Positions 36,125-47,884 of a stretch of 64,000 nt of DNA are shown in pieces (the first letter of the stretch is position 1; every line of letters starts with the position of its first letter). The stretch is taken from the NCBI GenBank assembly GCA_022835595.1, contig BQUP01000001.1:2542001-2606000 (forward strand). Direction: 5' to 3'. The notes beneath the pieces are model-generated. The model was not told the DNA's origin. It saw only the letters and a list, made by a program, of their open reading frames with translations, and did not search any database. The stretch comes from Cystobasidium ongulense. Taxonomy: Eukaryota > Basidiomycota > Cystobasidiomycetes > Cystobasidiales > Cystobasidiaceae. The translations under genes were made by a program, and so were the position numbers.

Positions 36125-37385
36125 CTAATCACTCTGCACATCCATGTCCTCGCTACCACTAGCGCTCGCTTCTCGTGTTCGTCTCGGTGAAGCCTTGAGT
36201 CCAGTATCTACGGGCGAGCGGCTTCTTCTTGCAGGTGGAGAGCGACGAGGAGGAGGAGGAGACCGTGATACATCGCGAGCACGACTTCTGCTTCTGCTCG
36301 ATACTGATCTTGAGCGACTTCGGTCGCGGGCCCGACGTGGTGGTGGAGAGCGAGATCTCGAGGCGGATTTTGAGTCACGTCGACCTCTACTGACACGACG
36401 GCGTGGAGGTGAGCGGGATCTTGAGGCGGTTCGAGATCTACTTCGGCCTCGTGAATCACTGCGGGATCTGGATCTGCTTGGGCTGCGTGAATATGACCTA
36501 TCTCTTCCACGTGTACCAGCCCGTCTAATAGGAGGTGAGCGGGACCTCTGTCTCGCATCTCGGTCGCCTGGCCTATATGAGTCTACGAGATCATTCCTCG
36601 CTCGTGGTGCGGACCTTCCAACATCTTTTTCTCTGTCACTTTGGATTTCTCGCAAACGAGCTTCGCGATCTTTGGCTCGAGCTTCAACTTCAGCTCTATT
36701 TCGTTCCATGTTGGCTGCTCTTTCTTCACGTTGAGCAGCATCTCTCATTGCTTGTTCAGCTTTACGCTTCTCTAAGCCCTCTTCATATTGCTTCTTTCGT
36801 TCAGCGAGCTCTTCATTTCGACGTTCCTTCTCGAGCTGCCTTTCAACGCGGCGCTCCTCCTGCTTCTCCTTGTTTAAGCTCTCGCCAGGGACGAAATCAC
36901 GAGAGATACCAAAGGCTCTTTCGAAACGTGCGTTGTCGACAGCTTTTGCGGCCAACAGCTCATGAGTTTGGAATTCCTTCAAGCTGCCTCTTTCGGCAGT
37001 CTGACCAGCAGAGTTGCGGTTTTGTGAAGTGAGCCTCTGGCGAAGCTCGTCTACTTGTCTTTCGACCTCTTCTGGAGCCAGCCCCTTGTCTTCTAGCTCA
37101 TCTTGTAGTTCCAGGCATTGCACTTCGACCTTGCGCTTCCTGTCGTGTTCGAGGATGGCAGCATCAGGTGCGCGGTGCTTGACAGTCATGTCGCGGTCCT
37201 GCATACTACGGTAGTCATCTCGCGGCCTCAGGTGTGACAGATTTCGCATGACATGGCTGCACAGGAGGGAAGATGTCATTAGTTGTTGGGCAGCTTTGCG
37301 GATGCCAGCGTGAAAAGTGGCTTCCATCCACTCACCCTGATGTGCCACTGCCTCGCGGCGTGGTGAGACCGATGCCGTTGTACAT
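36125..37385 (-). CDS. CWC21: Cwc21/SRRM2-type spliceosome factor with RS domain
   Basis: Exons are 37385-37336 and 37256-36125, giving 393 residues. Cwc21, orthologous to the N-terminus of SRRM2/SRm300, binds Prp8 and Snu114 near the active site. The start MYNGIGLTTPRGSGTSGHV is the family signature. The cwf21 domain (about residues 65-105) is HDRKRKVEVQCLELQDEL ... VERQVDELRQRL. A long charged helix (EEERRVERQLEKERRNEEL ...) and an extended Arg/Ser domain (SRSPSRSRSRSDSRGRSR-type repeats) follow. The RS tail makes it longer than yeast Cwc21 and more like metazoan SRRM2. The intron splits a Gly codon just after the signature. Confidence 0.95.
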
Positions 37386-38318
37386 GTTGGCAGTCGGAGC
37401 GCCTTAACAGACTAGGGATGATGTGCTGAGGTGTAGATGCAGTTCTCGACAATGTTGCTGGAATTGGCGTCTGCCAGAGCTGCAGCAAAGCACAAAACTG
37501 CTGGTGGTCGCCTTCGCGCCACTCTGCTTTGCTCCAGTGGGCAGAAATGGGCGACGACAGAGGCAGGACTTCCAGCAGGTCTGGGAGACGAAGATAACTC
37601 GACTGCATGTGGTAACGCAGCCAGTCCTGTTCTCGCGACACCGTGCTTCAAGCTTCTGAAGTTGGGCGAAAGCTTCGACACTCGAAAAGGTGCTCGAGAA
37701 TGGCCGGCGAAGAGGACTCACAAGCAAGGACGAACCCACTCAACCTAAGCCAAATCTGAACTGTAGTCGTGCGTGTGCTTCTGCACGCGCGCGGCGACCA
37801 AGATTATAAATTGTGCAAATTTACTTCGTAGCTGGAGTTCTAAATCTACTACGCCCGTCGGTTGCATCTCGAGCGCGTCAAGTAGAGCTGTCGCATGAAG
37901 CTATCGCCGTTCAAGAGCTAGGTACTTCATTCTTCAAGCAGTCCTACTAGCAGTTCCTTCTCCCGTTCCCACTCCCAGCCCATCGCAAAGAAGATATTAC
38001 GGTGTCCCAGGCATGTCGTTGTCCCGAGCTTCGAATCCCTTAGAAACCTCGAAGACAGTGCAAGAGCACTTGTTGCCTGCGCACTGGTCAATCTGAGCGG
38101 CTCTCTCTCTCCCTCTCTTCCTTTCCCGTCTTCTTATCGCAGTGGCCTTTCTAGTCGGGTTCTTTTTTTTGGTACAGGATCCTCGGAGTATCGGTAGCGT
38201 GGAGTATATTCTCGTAGTGCAGACGTGTATGTGCCGCTTACTATCAACAACAACAGTAAATCTGTAATAAGTGTACAATGATCGCAATGGAACCGCAGCC
38301 AGACTCTTGTTCAAACTA
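37386..38318. other. Intergenic stretch with one doubtful small frame
   Basis: About 930 bp lie between the CWC21 start and the TMEM184-gene stop. The plus strand has a 103-codon frame at 37437-37748 (MQFSTMLLELASARAAAKHK...), only 51 bp from the CWC21 start. The minus strand is also open across the same bases, so neither frame is convincing. The rest, to 38318, shows no gene; it includes CT-rich sequence near 38100-38125. Confidence 0.35.
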
Positions 38319-40981
38319 CTATGCATTCCAAGGATTGTATTCGGGCTCATGACTCTTGTGCCGATTGCGCGACTTGTCCTTGCCTGGCGTAGCATTCTTA
38401 TCTGCTTTATCTTCCTGCAAACCTTCATTAGAGGTCTCATCCTGCCCAGAGCCGCTCTTCAACGGCGAGCCGTCCATGAGATCTGTAAGGCGAGCGAAAG
38501 AAGGTGCAGGTTTAGCCTCGACAGGTGTCGCCACCCTCTCTTGTGGATCAGCCACCTCCATGGGCGGAGAGCCTGGCATTTGTTTAGTTTCCGGGAAGTC
38601 TGGTCGTCGGGAACCAGTGTCTGTTGCGCCATAAGTCCGTCTAAACACTCTCTTCGATCTTTGTGAGCGCAAAGCAGGTTCTCCTCTGTTCACCAGCAGC
38701 AAGAACGTAAGCACTACTGAGATGAGCGGAACTGCTAAGGGGGAAGACTTACCTTTCTCGTTCAAGCGTACGCTCCTCTTCTTCTGCTTCAGGGTCCTCC
38801 ACCAGGATATCAATACAGCCGTCCGGTAACTTCCTCGCATCTTTACCTTTACCTTTGTTCTTCTTGTCCTTCTTTTGGGAGATTTCTATGGGGTGGTCCT
38901 TCCTCCATGCTCGTCGGTCCATCTCCCGAGTAATTCGCCACTCTCGAGTGCGCCCTTGTATGAAAGCATCTTCCAGCTCCCGCATCTCCCGGCGTGCTTG
39001 CTCTTTCGAGGCATCGAGAACAGCTGGTTTGAGTACTATCAACGGTCAGTATACACTCTACGAGCTATTGCTTGCAGTATGCTTACGATAATTGTAGTCC
39101 CCGAACTCTAAATGCTTACTCTCCCTGTACATCTCTTCTTCAGTATCACTGAGATCCCCAAATTCCAGGACGCTGCTGGTACCGCTATGTACGCTATCTC
39201 CAGTGCCATAGCCTCTCACACCCAAGTTTGACGCAAGCGGCACCACTCCAGCTGTCAAACCTCGTGCTTCAGCTGTTGTATATGCATCCCGTCCAAGTAG
39301 GTAGCGCGAATCTTGATGGACAACCTCATCTGCTTGTTCCGGTGCGATTGGAGCATAGCCCCTTTCCATGTCTCTACGTTCCCGAATAGCCCGGCCAATT
39401 GTCTGTACAGGATTTGCGAGGAAATGAGCTATATGTGCTCCAGTGGACGTTGCGTCTACGGGGTGCTCCAGAATATCTCGCAGGTGATGGCTTCCGTCCG
39501 TTCCGGTGTAGCCTGAAGACTGTAGAGGAGCGGCTCGTGATGCATGTCGACCGTATGCTTCTTCTACATCTGCTCCTGGCATTGGCAGCCAGTATTTTGT
39601 CTTTCCGCCATCTGCATATCGCAAGCCTGCTTTCGCACGTCTAGCTCGTGCATCTCCAGTAGATGAATGTAGTCCGCCTTCCGCAGGCTCAAAGGTACGG
39701 TAGGAGAAGCCACTGCCCCGAAGAGTCGTAAGACTGTCCCCAAGGATATCTTTGTAACCGAATATAGAATCGCGTAGTGCGTACATAAAGGGTAATCGAC
39801 CGCTATAAGTGCGGGTCTTGCTCGGCATGTAGTCCTTGTATGAGAATGCGTATATATGCAGCAGTGCAAAGAATGGCATCTCGAAACAGAGTACGGCGTC
39901 TGAGATGGCTATCGAGAAGTGTTCGCTAGAGTATCGATCTATATAATGAGAAAATGTGTCAACGCCCGCAAAGCGGAAAGAACGTTAGTTTAAATGCAGC
40001 TGCGCTACATACCTGAGTGGAGGAAACCGGACTTCACACCAATAGAGATTGCTGCTTGCTGCCAGAAGGTGAAGAAAATTAAAGCTTTCACGCAGAGAAA
40101 TTTCGGCATTGGCCTGAAAGGCTTGAGATCTTGTGTGGTGCATACCCAAAACATCGCCAGACAGTACAAACTTAGGGATACACTGAAGTTGTAGGCGATG
40201 GTAATATACGTGTATCCTGCATTCGCTTCAAATTGACCATCCTTGTAGGTGTCGGTGGCTTTGAGTATGATGGTAATGCCTGCTAGAACCGGTTTAATCT
40301 GCACGTACTCTACAGGTGGGAGAAATCAAGGCTTTAGGTAAATTTTATCTGGGTCATGTCGGTCATGCCAGTCACGTGGCTATCATCACTCACGCAAGAT
40401 ACCGCGTTTGAGGAAGAGGAAGCTGAAAGGGTCGCTGATATCCAGTGGACGGCAGAACATTGATACAGGCCATAGATGAGGTGTTGGTTCGCGACCATGC
40501 AGTAGAACGAGCAAAGAGCGTTCACCGCCCAGGTAGCTGATCAGGAGTGCGAAGAAGGAGCTTGTTTGACACAACTCTGTCAGCAGGTTATCTCATCCTG
40601 AGCGAACAGCGTAAATGCGTACTAGATGCAGAAAGCTTCGTAGAGATCACGGACGAGATCTATGAGAAAGGCAGCTTCCAGGGAGAAAAGCGCAATCAAA
40701 GACGCCAAAGCATAGATGGGCACGAGGAGCAGGATGCGGACGACCCATCTGCGTTTGGGGGCACGTCAACATGTTGCTAATGTACACATGACCAAGGAGC
40801 TCGCTGCTTACCTCTGTAGAAGCGGCTTCCTGTAATTCTTCAGCTGCAGCACTATGCTGTACAATGACAGCACAGTTGCGACGCCAGCGCAGACCGATGC
40901 TGCAACGAGAACGCCATGTGGTAGAGACTCTTTGTTCTGATGGTCTGAAAGAATGCCAGCGGTATGGCCTGATGTCGGCAT
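38319..40981 (-). CDS. HFL1: TMEM184/Hfl1 family seven-helix vacuolar-type membrane protein
   Basis: Exons are 40981-40812, 40748-40623, 40560-40394, 40309-40013, 39938-39087, 39035-38753 and 38685-38319, giving 753 residues. The family (Ost-alpha/TMEM184/DUF300) includes yeast Hfl1, a vacuolar protein that binds lipidated Atg8. Hallmarks are LLQRWVVRILLLVPIYAL, LYEAFCIYSFFALLISYLGGERSL, LHGREPTPHLWPVSMF, DISDPFSFLFLKRGILQYVQIKPVLA and CLAMFWVCTTQDLKPFRPMPKFLCVKALIF. Seven hydrophobic helices are followed by a charged tail of about 420 residues. Intron 2 needs an AAG acceptor to give the conserved CIYSFFALL; the nearer CAG acceptor would create a stop. Confidence 0.93.
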
Positions 40982-41269
40982 TCGTGTTTAGTCGGGCATG
41001 TCGAGAGCACCTCGTCATGATCACTTCAGCGATATGACGCTGTGTTGCGCCACCGCTCAACAGCGGTCACGACACGAGCTTGCGTCGATTCATAGCAAGA
41101 CATGTCACTATGCCATTATGTTACTTGTCTTCTCAAGATCCCGCTAAAGCCCATCTAGGGCAAGACGTGAGGGGCATCGGTAACGGTAAGGCTCTAGGTG
41201 GTGCAAGTGGAGGATACTTGACAATGATTTATGTATGATTACTCTATATTGCGATGTAGACACAAAATT

Positions 41270-44200
41270 TTATTGCGAGTATCGGAACACTCGGAGCGAC
41301 TTGTCATCGCTTCCACTCGCAAGGAGTATACCTTCTGGCGAAGGGGAGATTTTCGGCTGCCATGAGACAGTTCGAACTGCCGAACAATGTGCAATACTAC
41401 AAGGAAGTATCAGAACCAAGAAGTGCGCATTTCGAACGAAGTCATTGTCTTGCTTACTGAGAATCCGCTTGATAGGCCAAAGTCCACTCAGCCGCCGGGC
41501 TGTTAGAGGTGTATATGTAAATAGAACCGGCTTCCGTCCCGACTGCCATAATGTGCCTGAAGCACAGATTGCACGTATCAGCACGGAGCACGAAGTCACC
41601 TCGCTCAGTGACTCACATGTCGTCGTAGCGAGTTACATCAACTGCAGTAGCCGCATCTGGAAGCATCAAAGAGGAAACCGCCTTCCACGATGAAGCATCG
41701 CTGTTAACAGCCTGCCAGACCTTGACAGTCTTGTCTCGTGCAGCAGTTGCGAAGAAGCTGCAATCTGCTGCCCATGCACAATCCCAAATAATTCTCGCAT
41801 GCGCTTTAGGTGCAAAACCCCGGTGCGCGTATGACTCTCTGTCTTCGGACCGCTCATATAATTGCCAACTGCGGTCTCTTGACGCAGTCAGAATGAATCT
41901 GTCGTCCGGTGAAAAGCGAATGGAAGTGACGGTAAGGGAGTGACCTGACAATGGAGGAAGAATTTGACTCCAGTTGGACGTGCGATGCAGTCGGACGACG
42001 GCATGCTCGGCTGTAGTTGATCTGCAGGCCGAAGCAATCACTCGTCCGTCGTGTGATGCAGCAATGGCGTTGATTTCGTAACCGTGACCGTAGAGCTTCT
42101 CCGTTCTGCAGACGAGGTCAATTATCACACTCGAGCAAGTCAGAATTTGAACTTACTCGGGCCAAAGTGTGGTCGTGAGCAATTGCTCCTCCAAAGGCGG
42201 GATGTTCTTAGCTTCAACCGAATTTTGAGTCTCTTCTGCTTCGTCATTGCCTGTACAAGAACAAGTCAGCGATGCTTTGTCAACCACACAGACGCTTTGC
42301 ATACCTGTAAATACAGCCTTGTTACTAAGTCCCAGCGCAGGTACCGCGGCAGCGTTCGGCCGATCTCCCTTTTGACGACGAGTCAGTAATCTTTCAACAC
42401 GGTGACTAGAGGGCGCACTCACATCATCAGACAAATTCGAATCTGTCCCTAGTGTGTGCATCGATTCGATGAACTTCGCAGGAGCGTCGAAGACTCTGAC
42501 TATCTTTTCTTCAGATCCGCTGATGTAACGAAGTCGACTGAGAAATGCGACGTCTTCCATGTCGTAGCCGTGTATTTGCGGTCGTGCCAATTCATGCCAA
42601 GTCGCAGCTGCGTCTCGTTGCCAACAGCCATGTAGTCGAGCTGTCTGGTCCGCGCTGACCGAGATCAAGTACTTTCCTTCCGGCTCCCAAGCTAGACTTG
42701 TAACACTGCCATAATGACCGGAGATAGACAATTGTGACTTCCAAGGTGATCCCTCGTTCTCTTGGCGCCACACGTGGAAACTGCCGCCCCATCCATGCGC
42801 TAGAATAGTTTTCGCTTCGTGACCCCAAAGTGCACCAAAGAAACCTAGATTCGTGCCACCGATTTCACCAAACCGACTTGTGCTCAACCATATCTTGGTC
42901 GATGGATCTAGATTCCACATCATCATAGACCTGTCGGCGGACGCAGTCAACAGTTGAGGTACACGACCCTCGGGGGCATGCCAATGCACGTCTGTGACCC
43001 AATTCTCGTGCCCTAGCAGAACTGACTCTGCATGTATCGATATTTCGAATTTCCTGCAGATGGATGGGTAAGAATGAAGAGTAAGCGGAATCTGTGCGGT
43101 TCATAAGGGGACCTGTGCCTCACTCATGTAGGAGCATGTATCGTTTCGCATCGATTTCACTCTCCATTAAGCGATCAAGGCTATCAAGTGCCGTCAATCC
43201 TGTAGCGGCTTCAACCTTGACAGGCGCGCTGGTGATGCGCCATGTTCTGGTATATGTATCCTGAGATCCAGAGGCAAGGAGAACGTCTTGAGATCCGTAC
43301 TCTGAGTCAGTGACGGCGGATTCGGACAGCTGCAGAGGGGCGGTGAAGTCGAGGCTCCGAACCCAGTCGGCATGTCCTGATAGCACCTGAGAATGTTTGA
43401 ATGCAGCGGCCGCCGTGCGACTACTCGAGGCAGCGGAGCTAAACGTCCCAGTAATCGAGTCTTGCTGGTAGCTCCGTGTAAGGATGTGGATTTTCGAGTC
43501 TGTAGTTCCTACAGCTAGCATGATCACTGATGCAGCTGCTATATCAGTATGACTTCACTTGGGCTTTATAAGCACAAAGAATACTGACAGTCTTCTCTTG
43601 GCATGCGTGTAAACGCGAGACTCAGAGGGATCTTGCTGCCGAGGGACATGTCATGCTGTACTCTCTCAAGCTCGCCTGCTTATGGAGGCGTATTAGACTA
43701 GGGCTGAACAGACAGATCAAGCCTGATTTACCATTCAATGCATATTTCAATATATGAAGCTCCGGATGTGAGCTTCCAGCAGCTATGAGGAATTGCCCTT
43801 GATTTGTCTCTATGCTTGCCAAAGAAGATATTGAACCAGGGAGAGTCAAGCCAGTGGCGCGTACGAACTGCAGAGCTCATTAGCTCCATTCGGCACATCT
43901 AGCTTATCAGGAAGATGCAAGGCGTACACCTCGTTCGTTGTCTTCTATCCACACAATAAGGTTGCCGCTCGAGTCTCCGGTGACCATTGCCGCACAATGC
44001 AAAACGTGATCATCGCTTCTCAGAAATTTGACTGATGTGACCTCGCCGGTATGGCCTGGGAGTGTCTGATGGACACCGCAGTGCGATGGATCCTAGACAT
44101 GACAAAGGGTAGATTTCAAAAAGCGTTTAGAGAGGCTTCGAGCTTCCAGGAACCATTCTTCTCGCACCTCAGAATTCCACAATGCCACCAGCTTTCCAGC

Positions 44201-44317
44201 GCCGTAGACAACCAGTCCGTCGGCTTCTCGAACGTCTGCAACATTGCTGTATCTATTACAGCCAGCCGCAATGTAGACAGGCTCGCACTGCGGCAGCTTC
44301 CCTTTGCCGTTGCTCAT
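41270..44317 (-). CDS. ELP2: Elongator complex protein 2
   Basis: Exons are 44317-44168, 44092-43928, 43867-43732, 43675-43589, 43538-43124, 43053-42423, 42368-42305, 42250-42157, 42105-41617, 41556-41458 and 41396-41270, giving 818 residues. Elp2 is the double WD40 propeller of Elongator, which modifies the tRNA wobble uridine. Hallmarks are HQTLPGHTGEVTSVKFLRSDD, LSGHADWVRSLDF, GHENWVTDVHW, GHYGSVTSLAWEPEGKYL, the linker RPNAAAVPALGLSNKA, WPETEKLYGHGYEI, SGHSLTVTSIRFSPDDRFIL and RIIWDCAW. The intron at 42369-42422 is 54 nt, in frame and stop-free, with an AAG acceptor, so retention would add 18 residues. Confidence 0.95.
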
Positions 44318-44438
44318 GAGTGTGTGATGTTAGTGCGAAGCCTACTCGAAGCAAGCAACGCGATTGCCTTGCCTTTCTGCTCCGGACTTGCAGCATTGAA
44401 AGCGGTAAACAGACTTATAGCGGAAAAGGCCGTATCAG

Positions 44439-45099
44439 ATGGCATACTACTTCGTCATCATTGGCACTCGCGACAACCCGCTGTACGAAGCTCAGCTCAA
44501 CTCGTCCAAATTCCCTGTGCCTGCGCCTCTGCCGCCAAACGTAGCCTCTGCAACCTCATTGTTCGACACTGGAGGCGCTGCGCCAGGCTATGGCCACAAG
44601 AATTCAAAGCATGTTATGCAGATAGTGGCTCATGCAAGCCTAGACGTGATAGAAGACGCTCAGTGGACCGCGTCAAGCATGTAGGCTGCCGCTACACCTC
44701 TCGATCACGTTTAATGCTGAACATTACGAACCGTTTCTAGGTACTTGAAGGCTGTAGACCGTTTCCATGAGTGGAACGTCTCTGCCTGGGTGACTCCAGG
44801 AGGTAAACTTAAGCTGGAAGAGCACAACTCTTCAGAACTGACTCTCAGCCAACTCAGGTACGAAGCTAGTTCTGTTGTGGGACACCAAGAATGACGACGG
44901 AATACGTCTCTTCTTGCATGAGGCATGGGAGGCATATGCAAAGGCGAGCACGTCGCACTTCATCTATTAAGGACTGTACACTTATACGCACGTTCACGTT
45001 GATTAGTACGCCCTGAATCCCTTCTACGAACTCAACGGGCCAGTCAAGAGTAGATACTTTGATGCCAAGATACGAGCAAGTGCAAGGAAGCATCTCTGA
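44439..45099 (+). CDS. TRS20: TRAPP complex subunit Trs20/TRAPPC2 (sedlin)
   Basis: Exons are 44439-44680, 44741-44802, 44858-44943 and 45007-45099, giving 160 residues, the usual size. Trs20 is a longin-fold core subunit of the TRAPP tethering complexes (Rab GEFs for ER-Golgi and later traffic). Hallmarks are MAYYFVIIGTRDNPLYEAQL, HASLDVIEDAQW, YLKAVDRFHEWNVSAWVTPGGTKLVLLWD, DDGIRLFLHEAWEAYAK, LNPFYELNGPVKSRYFDAKI and ASARKHL. The last intron (44944-45006) begins GC rather than GT; only this GC-AG choice joins AYAK to YALNPFYE in frame. The gene is divergent from ELP2, with 121 bp between starts. Confidence 0.94.
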
Positions 45100-46250
45100 A
45101 ATCGCACCCAAAGAAGTTTTTGTATAACACGTAAGACAGGTACGAAGATCGATTTTAAGCAGTTTCGCCTTCGTGTAACCAAGCCCGCCATGTCAAACTG
45201 CGAAGACAATCACCTCGGAATCCAGCCAAAACAGCTTGAATGACGTGCTCTCAACTTTCAACTAATACGGTACCATACGGATAGCCTACAAGCTTTACTC
45301 AAATTCTGGCCTATACCGGCGCCGACCGCAGAGGTGTAATTTGAAAAGCGTACACCATTCGCCGTCAACAAAACTGTAGCTGGCACTGCTTGAACAAGGA
45401 GTGACACGCAGCTTGTTGGTGCATATACGAAGTATGTAGCACCCGACTTGAATAAACACCGTGCATCCAGGTGCACTCAGGCGTGTCGCGCGGACGCTTC
45501 GCAAAGCACGGAGCTTCTCGGCAGGGCTGCCAGCAAGACCCTCGTCCATTTCCTGTTACAGAGGGAGAGACCTTCTGTACCTTTAGCACCATAGTCTTCG
45601 ATGTACCGACAATCTGCCTTTCGACTCGCTTGCAGGGTCACAGCAAAGCATGCAGAACTCCGCAACACATTCACGATCCGACTCTTCGTTTTTTGATATT
45701 GGCAGGGCCACATCCATGGGTTTTGTCTTGAGGCCATAACACCTTGTACAAGGTCCTGGACCTTGGCTGATGTCTGATAAAACTGCCTTGCGCGTACACT
45801 TTACTCCAAATTGTCAGGCTTACCCCACGTGAGAGCCTCAGGGCCCGAAAAATGATCGAGGATGTCAGCACTAGACAGGCTCGGGCCAGAGCTTGCTCTG
45901 TCTCTCTGAGTACTCTCACTTTCACTTTCTGCCTTGATTCGCATTCTTTCTTGAAACCCCAAGAAGCTCCACTCATGAACAGTCATGAATAAATTCACAA
46001 CATCGCTTAGCTGGGGCACTTGCTCCGCATGACCCCACCTTTAGGACAGAGCGAAAAAAGGAAAAGTGGGAGAAAGCCAGAAGAAAGTGAATTTCCAACT
46101 TCATCAATATCGCAAGATAGCACGAGCAGGAGTGCTGACTGCCGTTCTAGAACAGCTCAAGGTCTGGAGCAAATGATAACCTAGCTCGCTGGTCGCAATA
46201 TCGTTAAAAGCTTTCATGCAGAGACGGAAACAAAGCTATAGAAGTCGATC
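45100..46250. other. 1.15 kb intergenic stretch, gene content unresolved
   Basis: This holds the TRS20 3' end and the promoter of the seven-helix gene. Several short frames on the minus strand look open (for example 45549-45295, 84 codons from an ATG), and they overlap one another, so most must be chance. The best spliced candidate is listed separately at 45583-45986. No tRNA or repeat is seen. Confidence 0.4.
45583..45986 (-). CDS. Candidate small cysteine-rich protein
   Basis: A two-exon model, 45986-45824 and 45773-45583, joins through a GTAAGC donor and a CAG acceptor (50-nt intron) into a 117-residue frame. Exon 1 starts MTVHEWSFLGFQERMRIK and is Ser/acid-rich. Exon 2 contains GPCTRCYGLKTK, like the opening of a Zn(II)2Cys6 motif but without its third Cys at the usual place, and later ECVAEFCMLCC. 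A competing frame is open in exon 2, so this may be spurious. Confidence 0.25.
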
Positions 46251-47884
46251 ATGGTCGGAGTTATACAGAACGAAGGCCACAATCCTTACCCAGTGGCAGC
46301 TACAGGATTCTTGCTGGGCAGTCAAGTCACACTCGTACTGTACGGCCTCCACATATGCCAGGTCTCGCGCTATTATGCTCGGTTTGGACGAAGCGATAAG
46401 AAGAAGTACCGTTGGGTACTGGTACCAGCTGTCTTTGGCCTGTCAAGCATACATATCGGCATGATTATATTCTCGGTTCATCACTACTTCATCCAAGGTA
46501 TTGCGGAAACTTCGATATGGGACACTTTCTATAATGTGAGTGTCTAGCATAGCACGTCGCCTGTTTCTAATTGAAACCATCTGCTTATATGCTTTGATTT
46601 CGGTTGCAGGGCTTATCAGGTGAGCGGTCCGAAGTTGGCGAGACGTTGACACAACACGCAGCTAATGAATACTAACAGGCCAGGATTTTATTATACCGAT
46701 GATGAGCTTCGTCTCGCATGTCTTCTTCGGACACCGGATATACATTCTTCGCGACATCAAAACGCGATATTGGAGTGGATTTGTTTGCTTTGCAGCTGTT
46801 ACGTGTGCAGTAGGAATCGTGTAGGCATTCCATTTCTCCGACTAGGCTTCTCTCCAAGCTTACGAAAACGCTTTACAGATTCGCAGCCTTGGCTCGCGCG
46901 TGGAGCATGAATCCGTTTCAGACTGAGGAGGAATTCAAAGTGAGTCAAATGTTTAAGTAGCGATCATACTCCCCTCTGATAAAGCGTCTGGATTTACAGG
47001 CCATGAGAATTGGACCGGTCGCGGACGCCTTCCCAACGGCGTGGCTGACTTGTGCCGCTGCAATAGATGGAGGACTTACTGCAACCCTTATATATGTGCT
47101 ACTGAAAGACCGGAAATACAGCAACTATACGAGGCGACTGCTGTACGAAATTGCAGGCCTGACGCTCGAAACAGGTACGCTTTCCACACAAGTATGTTTT
47201 GGCGTACGCAATGCACTGGCTAACGTGTCTGAGCTCACCAGTCCTGTTAACGCATATCATCGGAGCCACACTCTTCGTTCTATGGCTCACATCGAGGACG
47301 CGGACGAACGCATTCTGGTTCTTCATAGAGTACGTTGCTGTGCGTCAACCGCGAATATCTCTTCTGAGGTTCTTGCCGCAGGATCATCGCGGAGTGCTAT
47401 GCATTGAGCGTTTTGTTCACCTTGAAGTATGTCCCATTCTTAAGAAGACAGTCAGATTTCGTTAAAGCTGACTTGCGCTTCCTGCAGCTCACGGAGTCGT
47501 TTTAGGCGGGCAGCCCAACCCAATATCGAGCAAATGATCAATCGACAGCTGGATAGTATCGGTATGGAAGGAGCCGAGACTGACCCACCAGCAGTACCAC
47601 AACCACAGGAGATCATGCTCATGCCGCGAGACGCACATAGTAGAGACAGAATTACCCAGACCCAGTGGGCAGATCCGACAGATCCGGAGAAAGGCGACTA
47701 CTCGCCAGAAAACGCATCCGCACAGGGTGACGAAAACAAAATACGCAACGGCAACGGCATTGGCACCGGTAGTAGTAGTAGCTCTTCAGGCGTCGACACA
47801 GACCAAGGCTTTCTTCCAGTATTGGCGAATGCACCGAATGCCAGTATACCTCTTCATAGTGCCAGCACTCGCAAGTTGCTGTAA
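46251..47884 (+). CDS. Seven-helix fungal membrane protein with DUF6534-like C-terminal half
   Basis: Exons are 46251-46535, 46610-46619, 46679-46820, 46879-46939, 47000-47174, 47242-47329, 47382-47426 and 47488-47884, giving 400 residues. Helices are at VAATGFLLGSQVTLVLYGLHI, WVLVPAVFGLSSIHIGMIIF, DFIIPMMSFVSHVFFGHRIYIL, WSGFVCFAAVTCAVGIVFAA, WLTCAAAIDGGLTATLIYVLL, THIIGATLFVLWL and the segment ending ECYALSVLFTLNSR. The closing LNSRSRFRR is the family mark of basidiomycete DUF6534-type proteins (GPCR-like topology, function unknown). Exon 2 is a 10-nt microexon (GGCTTATCAG). The soluble tail is acidic with a Ser run. Frame is exact across eight exons. Confidence 0.85.

Noticed and set aside
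37404-37739. 111-codon minus-strand frame upstream of CWC21
   Set aside because: It overlaps an equally open plus-strand frame and has no convincing start or family features; it would also occupy the CWC21 promoter.
38020-38045. tRNA T-loop-like string TTCGAAT near 38031
   Set aside because: The flanking bases do not form a 5-bp T stem, and no anticodon or acceptor stem lies at the right distance on either strand.
45477-45737. 86-codon minus-strand frame (MASRQNPWMWPC...)
   Set aside because: It competes with the spliced Cys-rich frame over the same bases and does not connect in frame to any upstream exon.
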